Source of the DNA: Symsagittifera roscoffensis
Taxonomy: Eukaryota > Xenacoelomorpha > Acoela > Convolutidae
DNA length: 64,000 bases
Direction: 5' to 3'
NCBI RefSeq assembly: GCF_963678635.1
Contig: NC_087063.1
Location: 85,936,069 to 86,000,068 of the forward strand
Of this stretch, positions 52,007-60,755 are shown one piece after another. Each line of letters opens with the position of its first letter. Within the stretch, counting starts at the first letter, position 1. The notes beneath the pieces are model-generated. The model had not been told where the DNA came from. It searched no databases and worked only from the letters and a program-made list of their open reading frames with translations. The position numbers were made by a program, and so were the translations under genes.

Positions 52007-53230
52007 TCACTCCTTTATTTCCGCCTGATTGGTCTGCTTCTGCTCCAATCTTTCATAGAACTCAGTTTTCTTGCTGAGGCTGTCAGCATTCTGGTGTTTA
52101 TCACGCATCCTATGTTCGATTATCATGTGGTAGCCATCCAGTCTTACTATCCATCTACCAATATAACTCTGATCCATCGAGTAGGTCTTCAACCAGGATA
52201 ACGCTCTGTTGTCCACGCGTAACTTGAAGGGAGCGCTCCCCAAGTATGCACGGTACTTCTCCACGAAGGTGACTACTGCAAACATTTCTGCTTTTGGTGC
52301 GCCATATTTCATCTCTGTGTCACTCAAGACCTTGCTTCCGTATGCAATGGGACGGAGAACTGTTCTTCCGTTCCATTCTTGCTCTTGATGCAAGATTCCT
52401 GAGATGGCCACCACCGATGCGTCTGTGTCGAGAACATACATGCCCTTTTCTGTAGGCATGCCCAGCACTGGCGCTTCGCACAGTTCCCGCTTTATGTTCT
52501 CGAAAGCAACCTGTGCCTCATCGTTCCATTCGAACTTTTTCCCCTTGTTGCGCATCAGCTTCTGCATCGGGTACACCTTGTCCGCATATCTTTTTATGAA
52601 TTCTCGGTAGTAATTGGCAAACCCTAGGAAGCTCAGCAGCTGTGTGTCCGTTCTGGGGGCCTTCCGTGTCAACACTGCTTCCACTGCTTCCGGGTCCGGC
52701 CTCACACCATGCCTATCCACCATTCTTCCCAGGTACTTTATCGAATCCCTAAGGATTTCACATTTCGATGGTTTGCACTTCAATCCTGCTCTTTTCATGC
52801 ATCCAAAGACCTCATCAAGCCTATCAATGTGGTCTTCCAGGGTCGGTGTCGCTATGACTACGTCATCCACGTAACACATCACGAGATTCCCGTACTTCTT
52901 GGTCACTCTCGTCAAAGCCTGAGCCATCAGTGTTTGAAAAGTGGCCGTTGCATTGCACAAGCCGAAGGGCATCCTCTTCCACTGGTACAATCCCAATTCG
53001 CACGCGAATCCAGTTTTCTCTCTGTCCTTCTTCCGCAGAGGGACCTGCCAGAAGGCAGAACCTAAGTCCAATGTGGTGAAGAATTTGGCATCACCAAGCT
53101 TAGATAGGCTCTCGTCTATTCGCGGTATCGGGTACGCATCTTTTATCGTTACCGCGTTCAAGTAACGAAAGTCGCAACAGAATCTAAGATGCCCCCCTTC
53201 TTTTTCGCCATTACGACCCCGCAAGCCCAT
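52007..53230 (-). CDS. Element B pol: reverse transcriptase and RNase H
   Basis: Ty3/Gypsy-type RT: FTTLDLGSAFWQVPL (motif A), MPFGLCNATATFQ (motif B) and CYVDDVV with the catalytic Asp pair at about residues 122-123, then SFLGFANYYREFI of the thumb. RNase H follows with DTDAS, a Glu in KAEMFAVV, DNRAL and a final DKHQNADSLS. All catalytic residues I can check are present. The N-terminal fingers of RT lie in the preceding protease ORF in another frame; the switch falls at G GGG GGC (53197-53191). The ORF's own first codons (before EGGHLRF) are therefore not expected in the protein. It ends at TGA, after which the frame continues as linker and integrase. Confidence 0.88.
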   Translation of the reverse strand: MGLRGRNGEKEGGHLRFCCDFRYLNAVTIKDAYPIPRIDESLSKLGDAKFFTTLDLGSAFWQVPLRKKDREKTGFACELGLYQWKRMPFGLCNATATFQTLMAQALTRVTKKYGNLVMCYVDDVVIATPTLEDHIDRLDEVFGCMKRAGLKCKPSKCEILRDSIKYLGRMVDRHGVRPDPEAVEAVLTRKAPRTDTQLLSFLGFANYYREFIKRYADKVYPMQKLMRNKGKKFEWNDEAQVAFENIKRELCEAPVLGMPTEKGMYVLDTDASVVAISGILHQEQEWNGRTVLRPIAYGSKVLSDTEMKYGAPKAEMFAVVTFVEKYRAYLGSAPFKLRVDNRALSWLKTYSMDQSYIGRWIVRLDGYHMIIEHRMRDKHQNADSLSKKTEFYERLEQKQTNQAEIKE

Positions 53231-54825
53231 GGCAATTTCGAGGGTTCTATCATGTCGTATTCAAGCAACATTTCTATTTCCGCTCGGCACGCTTCCGATT
53301 TGTGTGGCGTCATTCGTCTTGCGCCTTCCCTATGGGGAACGGCGCCCTCTTCTAGTTCGATTTCGTGTTCGACGAAATTACAGCAACCGATATCCGCCTT
53401 ATGTTTTGAAAATACATCTGCGTTCCAATTTAGGAGGTCCCGTAATTTTTCGAAATCTCCCTCACCTATTTTCCCTTTTAAATGTTCTATCTCTGACAAA
53501 ACCGGTTTGTCAGATTCTAGTTCATATGACGAGGGGCGTTCCGGAAAAATCGAGCAGCTTGATAAGCCGTCGTCCGTTTCGGATTTCATTGAAAACAATT
53601 TATGAATAGATTTTAATTCATTAACCCTCTTTAAAATTTTATCTTTTTTGGCATGATAAGGACAGTCTTTCACACTATATTTTTTCAAGTTTTGTGTCTC
53701 CTCATAGTCGGTCCTCATCGGCAAAGCGTAGCCAAGCTTCTTTCCACGCTGGATTGAAACCGTGGTGTCCAGTGTGTTCAACAACACACTGACACACAGT
53801 CCGTTTCGCGTTACCGAGAAGCTCCGGCCTAAAATAACTGAACTCTGACTATTTGGATTCGGTACTAAGCAAACCTGTTTACTATCACTTAACGAATTCA
53901 AATTTCTCATTCTAAAAATTGCTACCACAGCTTGTCCTGGTTGTAATTTTACTTTTCCATCCAAAAAAATTGGTACCTTGTTTTCGTCTGTTATTATCCT
54001 ATTAATTGGTCTCTTAACATACTTTCGGTCCGGGTTTCTAATCCGTATCAGACCGTTGTTCAAGTCAATCATCACGTCAAAATTCCTGACAAAATCTCTG
54101 CCCAAGATGAATTGGTCGGCGTCGTCCAGATTCTCTACCACCAGGAAGCTCATCCAAAGATCCCGTCCTCCCATGTGGAGGACCGTTATTGGTGTTCTTC
54201 CGGCCACGTAGATAGCTCCTCGATTGGCGGCGGCCAGTCGGAGATTCGTTGGAATTAGATCTTCCCGCGTGAAGCCCATTCTTTCCCAAGTTTTTATCGG
54301 CATCACACTCACTACCGCTCCTGTGTCCAGAAGCCCTGTGACTCCTAGTTTTGTTCCGTTGATGTCGAGCAGATGTGCAGTCACATCTGCTTCATACCCA
54401 ATGTGTACTGCGTCTTGTTCCATCATGGCGTCATGGCCTATCCTGCGGACTTTGAGTTCCTCTTCTCCCAAATAGATCTGCCCCATTTGGTCATCATCTG
54501 TTGTTACATAAGTCCTGGTGTAGATACTGATTCCATCCACGTTCAGCATTACTTGATACGGCCCATAGACTTCTAGGTAGCGTCCATGAAGTTTCTTCAT
54601 GCGAGGGCCACCCGTCGTTAGTAGTGCTCGCACAGCTCTCGACTCGGTGCGTGGCTCCACCTGCCTCAGATAATCTGCATATGTGTCCAAATGCATCAAA
54701 GTGAACTCGGATGGTTCACTCAGATTTCTGATCACCTGATGTCCAGCCACTGAGATTATCGACTGTATCTTGCTTCCTTGCGGCACCATGCCGAACCTCT
54801 GACCGGAGATCACATTAAGCTTCAT
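53158..54825 (-). CDS. Element B protease plus N-terminal part of RT
   Basis: The first ATG in this frame is at 54825, two bases after the gag TGA (TGAGCATG). It contains the aspartic protease signature GLLDTGAVVSVMPI, with DTG near residue 167 and QFILGRDFVRNFDV near 245, and about 50 residues of the RT fingers near its end (EYDMIEPSKLPWACGVVMAK). After KKKGG the frame leaves the RT alignment and stops at 53158, while RT continues one base back (-1). The gag side also differs by -1. In element A gag and protease are one frame, so a frameshift mutation, programmed frameshifting or reinitiation could each explain this copy. Confidence 0.82.
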   Translation of the reverse strand: MKLNVISGQRFGMVPQGSKIQSIISVAGHQVIRNLSEPSEFTLMHLDTYADYLRQVEPRTESRAVRALLTTGGPRMKKLHGRYLEVYGPYQVMLNVDGISIYTRTYVTTDDDQMGQIYLGEEELKVRRIGHDAMMEQDAVHIGYEADVTAHLLDINGTKLGVTGLLDTGAVVSVMPIKTWERMGFTREDLIPTNLRLAAANRGAIYVAGRTPITVLHMGGRDLWMSFLVVENLDDADQFILGRDFVRNFDVMIDLNNGLIRIRNPDRKYVKRPINRIITDENKVPIFLDGKVKLQPGQAVVAIFRMRNLNSLSDSKQVCLVPNPNSQSSVILGRSFSVTRNGLCVSVLLNTLDTTVSIQRGKKLGYALPMRTDYEETQNLKKYSVKDCPYHAKKDKILKRVNELKSIHKLFSMKSETDDGLSSCSIFPERPSSYELESDKPVLSEIEHLKGKIGEGDFEKLRDLLNWNADVFSKHKADIGCCNFVEHEIELEEGAVPHREGARRMTPHKSEACRAEIEMLLEYDMIEPSKLPWACGVVMAKKKGGILDSVATFVT

Positions 54826-54827
54826 GC

Positions 54828-57389
54828 TCAAACTGCTTGGTGCTTTCGTTTCTTCGAACTCCGTTGCTTCGAAGGTATCAGTTGCTCCTGAAGTTTTTCA
54901 TTCTCCAGTTCAAGTTTCACTTTTTGTTCGATCTCTTTCGTCACCAATTCCTGCTGTACTCTATTTAGAGCATCCCTCGCGGCTGCCCTATAATCGATCT
55001 TGAAGTCATCAGCCGCAGTTGCTGGTTCCGGCTCAACTGTCTCCTCTGTTACCGCTTGCATTTTCTTTGCCGCCAGCTCTTGAGGTTTATCCTTTCTGCG
55101 TGTCTCCGCTTCACTCAAAAGTCGAGCCTTGCTGGCTTTCACTCCTGACAAAGCTTCTTCATGCCTTGGATGCTTGATGTCTGCCACTGCATCCCAGAAT
55201 TGCGGACAATCTGACTTAAAATGACCTTCCAAGTTGCAAAAGAAACACCTCGGGCCGAATTTCGCAATTACTCCTCTCATGAAATCCTCATGATCCAATT
55301 CTGACGCATCTTCGTCCTCGAGGCTAAAGCCTATTGCTTTCATGCCTTGTTTGTAAGCTGGGCATGCTGACACATGATGGTCCGTTGAACTGCAATTGGC
55401 ACAAGAGCGTCTCTTGTCCATATCATCCCTCGGTTTGTACCAATTGTTCCCTTGGTTTGCTGGTCCGTTGTTAAAATTGCCATAATTGTTCTTGTAGTAT
55501 CCAGCTCTCGAAGGAGGTTTCAACAAAAGATATTCTTTTGATTTGAGCCTCAACTCCTCCGGTGTTGGCGCATTAGTTGATAGTGGTGTGTAATGCGTTG
55601 CTAGCATCTTACGAAGTTCATCATTTTTCACACCATCGATGAATTTTGAGGCTACCGCCAGGTTCATCCTTCGGTTTGACTCATCCGGTTGGCTGCGTCT
55701 TCTCAGCATTTCCAAATCATCGAGAAACTTGTCTATTGTTTCATCTTCTCGTTGCCTCCGTTTCTCGAAGCGCATCATCGCCTGGTGCCCCTGCACCCCA
55801 GATCCGAAACGGTTTAACAAGATTTCGAAGATTTTCTCAGCAGCGTCACGTTGATATTGCTTCTTGGCCATGACACAGTTCAGGGCTGTCCCTTCCAAGT
55901 TGCTGGTGAGCGCACTGCATTCCTGTCTCTCCGACAAGTCCTCTTCCTCGAAATACAGCTTCATTACCTCTATCCAGGTATCAATACAGCCATCAGATTC
56001 GTCTTTGTAGCGTCTTGGTTTCTTAAAGACTCTTCTGGACTTCTCACTGCGTTCATTGGTTCTGGATAACCTTCTAAGGAATGTCTCCAATGACCTGTTT
56101 AGGGGTTCAAATGCCGTGGCCATTGCCGTAGCATCCCTTGAGTGTCCCGCCTGAGTGTCCTCACACCTCGTCTGAGGCTCTGTTTGCGGTGCATCCCTGC
56201 AATCTGAATCGCCGTGAGTGTTTCCCGCTTGGCCCACATGACTCCTCCTCGGGCTCGCATGCCCCCTGTTGCCGGAATCACTTCTCCCAGTCGCATGTGT
56301 GCCTTGCGTTGGTCGTTCGTTAGAGGTTTGTCTGTTCCCCGTTGAAATTCTTCTACTTTTCGGGCCCCATGTTCCATTACCCCTTGTGGCATAGCCTGAT
56401 GAACTGCCCCTGCCTCTAGTGGATCCATACGTCCTCCTCTTTTGATGTTCATTGAAGTTCACCCTCGGTTCCCTGCTGGGACCTCCCGAGTTCGGTTCTC
56501 CTTCTTTTGGTCCACTCTTGCTGCTTAGTAGCTTGTCCAACCTATCCATGATAGCCTGAGTTCGCCTCTCCATCATCGCGTCTATCTTTGTGTCAAGAGT
56601 CCCAAGAGACTGCTCTTGTTGAATTCTTAATTTCTCCATGTCGTCTCTTAAGCGTAACTCTCGCTGTTCCGCCTCTCTTGTCATTCGCGACAAGTTCCTC
56701 GCCATATGTTCGTCCGTTCTTTCTTTCAAGCGTTTTTCGCTCCTGCTAACTTCTTGTCTGTTGCGGTTTATTTCTTCCCGCAGACTTTCTCTTTCAATGT
56801 GAACTGCTCTTTCTAGTTCACTCATCCTTATTGACATCTGTTCGTTTTGTTCTCCTAAACTGTCCACTATGTTGTTCAAGGCTTCTTCGAGTGTTGCCCC
56901 GTTATTCACGAGTGGCGTTACTAGTGGCGGTGCAACCCTGTCGGTCCCAGGTAGCTTCGTGCTGGTCGAGATCCGGGCCTTGACTCTCTGTCTCGACGTC
57001 TTTTCCTTATCTATTTCAGGATCCGCTAACGCGTTGCCTAGCCCTCTGGTTCTACTCTCTCCAGTTTGTGGCTCTGAACTTGTCCTAATCGCGAAGTCTT
57101 TTGACTGGCCCGGTGTGTTTGCCTCTTTGCTTATCGTTGTCACTACACCAAATTTGTGCATGGTTCCAGTCTCTCTTCCGACGTGTGCCTCATTTTCCTG
57201 GATCGAACTATTGAGGCTGACTTGAGATCCAAAGTCCCCTTGCTCCTCTTCATCCTCTTCCTCCTGGGATTCACCGTTGTTTCCTGCTCCTCCTCCCATG
57301 CTGAATGGAAAGATGTTTCTGAAAGTGTTCTTCATTCTTTCTGAGAATGATGATGACGTTGTTTGTTTCCCAGTTCCGCCTGCCAACAT
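54828..57389 (-). CDS. Element B gag
   Basis: 853-codon frame. Coiled-coil-like region around residues 190-280 (LREEINRNRQEVSRSEKRLK); a low-complexity Arg/Gly/Ser region around 300-410; a gag core beginning near 455 (KSRRVFKKPRRYKDES) that matches element A well; two CX2CX4HX4C zinc knuckles at about 663-676 (CANC) and 715-728 (CFFC); a basic C-terminus (SKQRSSKKRKHQAV) before TGA. It forms the particle and packages RNA. Comparison with element A suggests the true N-terminus lies further upstream in the frame of 57810-57402, so a one-base change near 57390-57420 probably separates the two parts. Confidence 0.85.
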   Translation of the reverse strand: MLAGGTGKQTTSSSFSERMKNTFRNIFPFSMGGGAGNNGESQEEEDEEEQGDFGSQVSLNSSIQENEAHVGRETGTMHKFGVVTTISKEANTPGQSKDFAIRTSSEPQTGESRTRGLGNALADPEIDKEKTSRQRVKARISTSTKLPGTDRVAPPLVTPLVNNGATLEEALNNIVDSLGEQNEQMSIRMSELERAVHIERESLREEINRNRQEVSRSEKRLKERTDEHMARNLSRMTREAEQRELRLRDDMEKLRIQQEQSLGTLDTKIDAMMERRTQAIMDRLDKLLSSKSGPKEGEPNSGGPSREPRVNFNEHQKRRTYGSTRGRGSSSGYATRGNGTWGPKSRRISTGNRQTSNERPTQGTHATGRSDSGNRGHASPRRSHVGQAGNTHGDSDCRDAPQTEPQTRCEDTQAGHSRDATAMATAFEPLNRSLETFLRRLSRTNERSEKSRRVFKKPRRYKDESDGCIDTWIEVMKLYFEEEDLSERQECSALTSNLEGTALNCVMAKKQYQRDAAEKIFEILLNRFGSGVQGHQAMMRFEKRRQREDETIDKFLDDLEMLRRRSQPDESNRRMNLAVASKFIDGVKNDELRKMLATHYTPLSTNAPTPEELRLKSKEYLLLKPPSRAGYYKNNYGNFNNGPANQGNNWYKPRDDMDKRRSCANCSSTDHHVSACPAYKQGMKAIGFSLEDEDASELDHEDFMRGVIAKFGPRCFFCNLEGHFKSDCPQFWDAVADIKHPRHEEALSGVKASKARLLSEAETRRKDKPQELAAKKMQAVTEETVEPEPATAADDFKIDYRAAARDALNRVQQELVTKEIEQKVKLELENEKLQEQLIPSKQRSSKKRKHQAV

Positions 57390-57810
57390 AGTGTTGTCTG
57401 TCTGGAGATCTTCTAGTTGCCGCTATTTCAGTTGAGATGTCGGACAGTTCCGACATCTCCTCTCGATCCAATGTCCCGGTGGAAGTGGCAAAATCATGGC
57501 CTTGTTCTACCGGGGTAGATTCACTCGCCAGTCTTCTGCCTCTCCCTTCCAGTCCATGTACTTCCTGGTTGTTATTCATGACCTGGTCTGTATTGACCTC
57601 CACTACCAACATTTCTTTTCTCTCTTCTGAGGTCTTCTGACTTCTCGCTTCAACCATTCTGCCTGAAACCGTCTCCGCTTTGTCGGTCCGTGCTCGTTTG
57701 ATCCAATCCACAAAAGGATCGGTCATCGTTTTTCTTTGCTTTTTAGGTATGAATTTCCTAGAGCTATTACCTCGTTTAGGTATCCTTGACTTGTCTAGAT
57801 TCATTCTCAA
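57271..57810 (-). CDS. Element B gag N-terminal part (separate frame)
   Basis: ATG at 57810, then MRMNLDKSRIPKRGNSSRKF and a basic, then acidic Ser/Thr-rich stretch up to ELSDISTEIAATRRS. It corresponds in position and composition to the first ~100 residues of the element A polyprotein (also starting MRRSRVP). Beyond about 57402 its frame runs into sequence that is gag in another frame, so the last ~40 codons are not meaningful. Most likely the original gag start, now separated by a frameshift. Confidence 0.6.
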   Translation of the reverse strand: MRMNLDKSRIPKRGNSSRKFIPKKQRKTMTDPFVDWIKRARTDKAETVSGRMVEARSQKTSEERKEMLVVEVNTDQVMNNNQEVHGLEGRGRRLASESTPVEQGHDFATSTGTLDREEMSELSDISTEIAATRRSPDRQHYVGRRNWETNNVIIILRKNEEHFQKHLSIQHGRRSRKQR

Positions 57811-60725
57811 TTTGTCACTTCTTAATGCCTATACACTTAATTCGATTGCTAGTGACCTTATAGTTTTATTAACAATAATAATGACACAACACAATAAATT
57901 TCACAAGATTCTATTAAATAGTGACCACGAATCCCTGTATGTTATCAGAGTACAGTTTGTATAAAATTTATTCACACTTACCGATTATCGGTCGTAAGAT
58001 TTGAAAACTAGCACAATATGATGTTATCAGTCAATTTAAAAGATAGTGTACTCACTACCCAGTCAAGCACAGTTTACGTTGATTTAAAATCAAAAACAAA
58101 AAATATAATGACAGAATATTAATGCCTCTATGAAAAAAAAACGTATGTGTGATGTACTCTTAGTCGGTCGCAGTACAATAGTCGAACGTGTCTTTTAAAG
58201 AAAAAGCTTTCCCCGCTCGGTGCTGCACCAAACAGACAAAACTTTGAAGGCAGTAATTTTCTCAAGTGGGCGTCTATTGCACCCACCGAGTACTGTATTA
58301 CCTATCTGCCTTCGGACTGCCCGAGCTAGACCTACTAAAATCCTCAGGGCAGTCACTTTTCACAAAAACGTATTATGTTGCAATCCACACCAATGAGTCA
58401 CGCTCTTTTTAATATAGACTTAGTGTCGCGATTATCCGAGTTCAGGCCTGTTTTGTTTTGGTCTGGTTCTTATTGACTTATTGAAAGGCAAGTTACCAGT
58501 GCAGTCACTGATACCTAGCCTGTGTGCTAATAACCTAATACCTCTCACTTTAGTTTCTTCCGTCTACCTAAGTCCTCTAATAAAATAATACCCCTCCGGA
58601 TTGGCACAAATAGGACCCTTCCGGACTAACAAAATCTAGACCCTTCCGGATTGGGACCCCTCCGAGTTAGTTAACACAAGACCCCTCCGGATTTGGACCC
58701 CTCCGAATAAGCAACTATAAGACCCCTCCGGATTCGGACCCCTCCTAACTTGAAAATTTTTTTGCAAAAGTAGCTTTTCGGAGATTTCCTTCTTTCAACC
58801 TATACCCCTCCGGATACGCTCTCCGATGCAATTTTGCTTTTTCAATTAACTAGGAAGGGTGTACTACTTTCCTAGACCCTTCCGGATTGAAGTTAAGCCT
58901 CTTATTTGACAATTCACACTAACGGTGAAGGGTCTTATCGCTCGCCTAACTTCGGCTCGATTAAGGTTTTGCTGTGCCCCTAGCCTTCCCTTTTCGTCTG
59001 GAACAGCCTAAAGTTACTTTATTCAACCGCTATTACCTTTTGGTAGGGGTATAAGGGCTCTTCTAAAAGAAACTTATAAAACGTGAAGGGTGTACCCTTC
59101 CAAATTGAGGAGTTTTGCTAAAAACAATCTCAAAAAAATTTCACGCTTACTTTTCCGAAAAAACTTTTGTCCCTATCAGTAAGCTCAGCTAATTTCTGAT
59201 CTATTGGTACCAAGATCAACTTGATATGCCTAGTAGTTCCAAAGTTATTAACCAAAACGTCTTTTTTCTAAACTCAAGAAAATTCTCTCTTATAGGTTCC
59301 TCCTAACTTTTTCCGCAAATCTGGTCCTTTCGACCTAAAAATTTTTGATCCGAGCTCAGAAGGCCTATACTCTTCTAGTTCATTGCAAAAGACCCGATCT
59401 AAAACGCTTTTGTTGAAAAAGTTTGCGAAAAACTATGCTACCTGTACCCCTCCGGATTGATGAATCCACCAAATCAAACACGTTAAGTTCGATTTCTCTG
59501 CAACCCGGAAGGCTTTCGGGTAGCAGCTTTTAAAACTTGTAGATTCACTAGTGGACGTTGTCCGAACAACTATTTTTACTGTTGTAACTCAAAAATTTCA
59601 AAAAAGTTTCTGAATTTTTAGTGTTTCGGTTTCTCAAAATCCACGAAAATTCGGTTTTTGGTTCCAAAACAGTTCCAACCACTTCCGAACTAAACTTAAC
59701 CGGTTCTATCTATTATGGTAGTGCAGTTACGATGTAACACACTACTTTAGCGCTTTTTTCCGTTTCAAAAAATATCGATATTTCAAAAATCGCGACTTGT
59801 GGGGGAATCAAAATATCGCTATTTTGACCCTAAAAACCGGTCTGTTTTCGATGTTTTTCACTGAAAAACGATATAAGACTATTAATATAGGCTATGTAAT
59901 TAATAATATTAGTAATACAATACCCCTCCGGGTTTGTTTAATATCCGAATTAAGGTGCTTAACTCGGATATTCGCAGTTCGGTGAAGGGTCACTACAGTG
60001 CAGCACTGTCGAGCCCCCCACAGATTACTATCTTAACTTTTGTACCAAAAGGGACACAAAACTTGCTAACGATACCCAACAGTCGGTTGTTGTTGTCGTT
60101 GAGCCCCTTCTTGTTGTTCCTTGTACTGCTTGCCGGATCAGTCTTCTCCCAAGACCCTTCCGAATTGAGCGCAAATCAGCTGACCCTTCCGGATTGAGCG
60201 CAATTTATCATTAAGGTGCTTAAATGCTCAAATAACCCTACAGTACAAGCCTCACAAACGGGCTACAAAACTGATCGTAACGATCCTGACTGATATAAAT
60301 GCCTGTAACAACAATATATCTATCAACAACAAACGGGGGGGTCGGATCACATCTTGTCTGGGGGGATGATTTCTACTAAATTTTTATTTTTTTTACTGTT
60401 TTTGGTTTTTTCGGTTATTTTTTATGTTTTTTGTTTTTCTTGGGTACTATACTACTTTTCGTTTGGTTTTATATATATCTTTAAGTGTTTTTGGTCACAA
60501 ACCTCTCATGGAACGAGGGAATGGCCGATCCCCCCACCCTTCCTGATTCGTGAGTTTTCGGTCTTAACTAAGTTAAAAAGCTATTCACGGTAATCCGGAA
60601 GGCTTCCGCGTTCCGAACTACCCTTCCGCCCCGGCGGTTTAGGCCTATTAAGGGCGTTAATGTGAGAATCCGCTCGGCGCGGAGTGCTTGTTAACGGTTC
60701 TGCCGGTCATGATGTTAAAAAAGAA
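57811..60725 (-). other. Long leader of element B
   Basis: About 2.9 kb between PBS and gag start. No supported coding sequence; the short plus-strand ORFs at 59797-60593 look incidental. It holds an array of CC(C/T)TCCGGATT motifs (see 58580-58890), scattered further copies, hairpin-forming pairs with the inverted ATCCGGAAGG near 59450-59515, and a T-rich stretch at 60380-60490. The part next to the PBS (AAAAGCTATTCACGGTAATCCGGAAGG near 60577) resembles the same place in element A. Confidence 0.6.
58580..58890. repeat. Array of CCCCTCCGGATT / CCCTTCCGGATT motifs in the element B leader
   Basis: About ten copies of a 12 bp motif at irregular 15-40 bp spacing (near 58589, 58615, 58641, 58658, 58680, 58698, 58722, 58738, 58801, 58876), some degenerate. 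The same motif occurs in both LTR copies in both orientations. Confidence 0.8.
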
Positions 60726-60743
60726 TAACACCCAGGAGCCCCA
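60726..60743 (-). promoter_or_regulatory. Candidate primer-binding site of element B
   Basis: TGGGGCTCCTGGGTGTTA on the element strand, 12 nt after the 5' LTR ends in TGTTACA. It matches the element A site except at the fourth base and the last one. The tRNA is not identified. Confidence 0.6.
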
Positions 60744-60755
60744 TAAAAACATCTA

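Noticed and set aside
40717-57810. Reassignment of a stop codon as explanation for the in-frame stops in element B
   Set aside because: TAA, TAG and TGA all occur at the junctions, and the host RNF14-like exons read normally with the standard code.
59450-59520. Hammerhead ribozyme in the hairpin-forming leader and LTR motifs
   Set aside because: The conserved CTGANGA and GAAA core cannot be found in the right arrangement.
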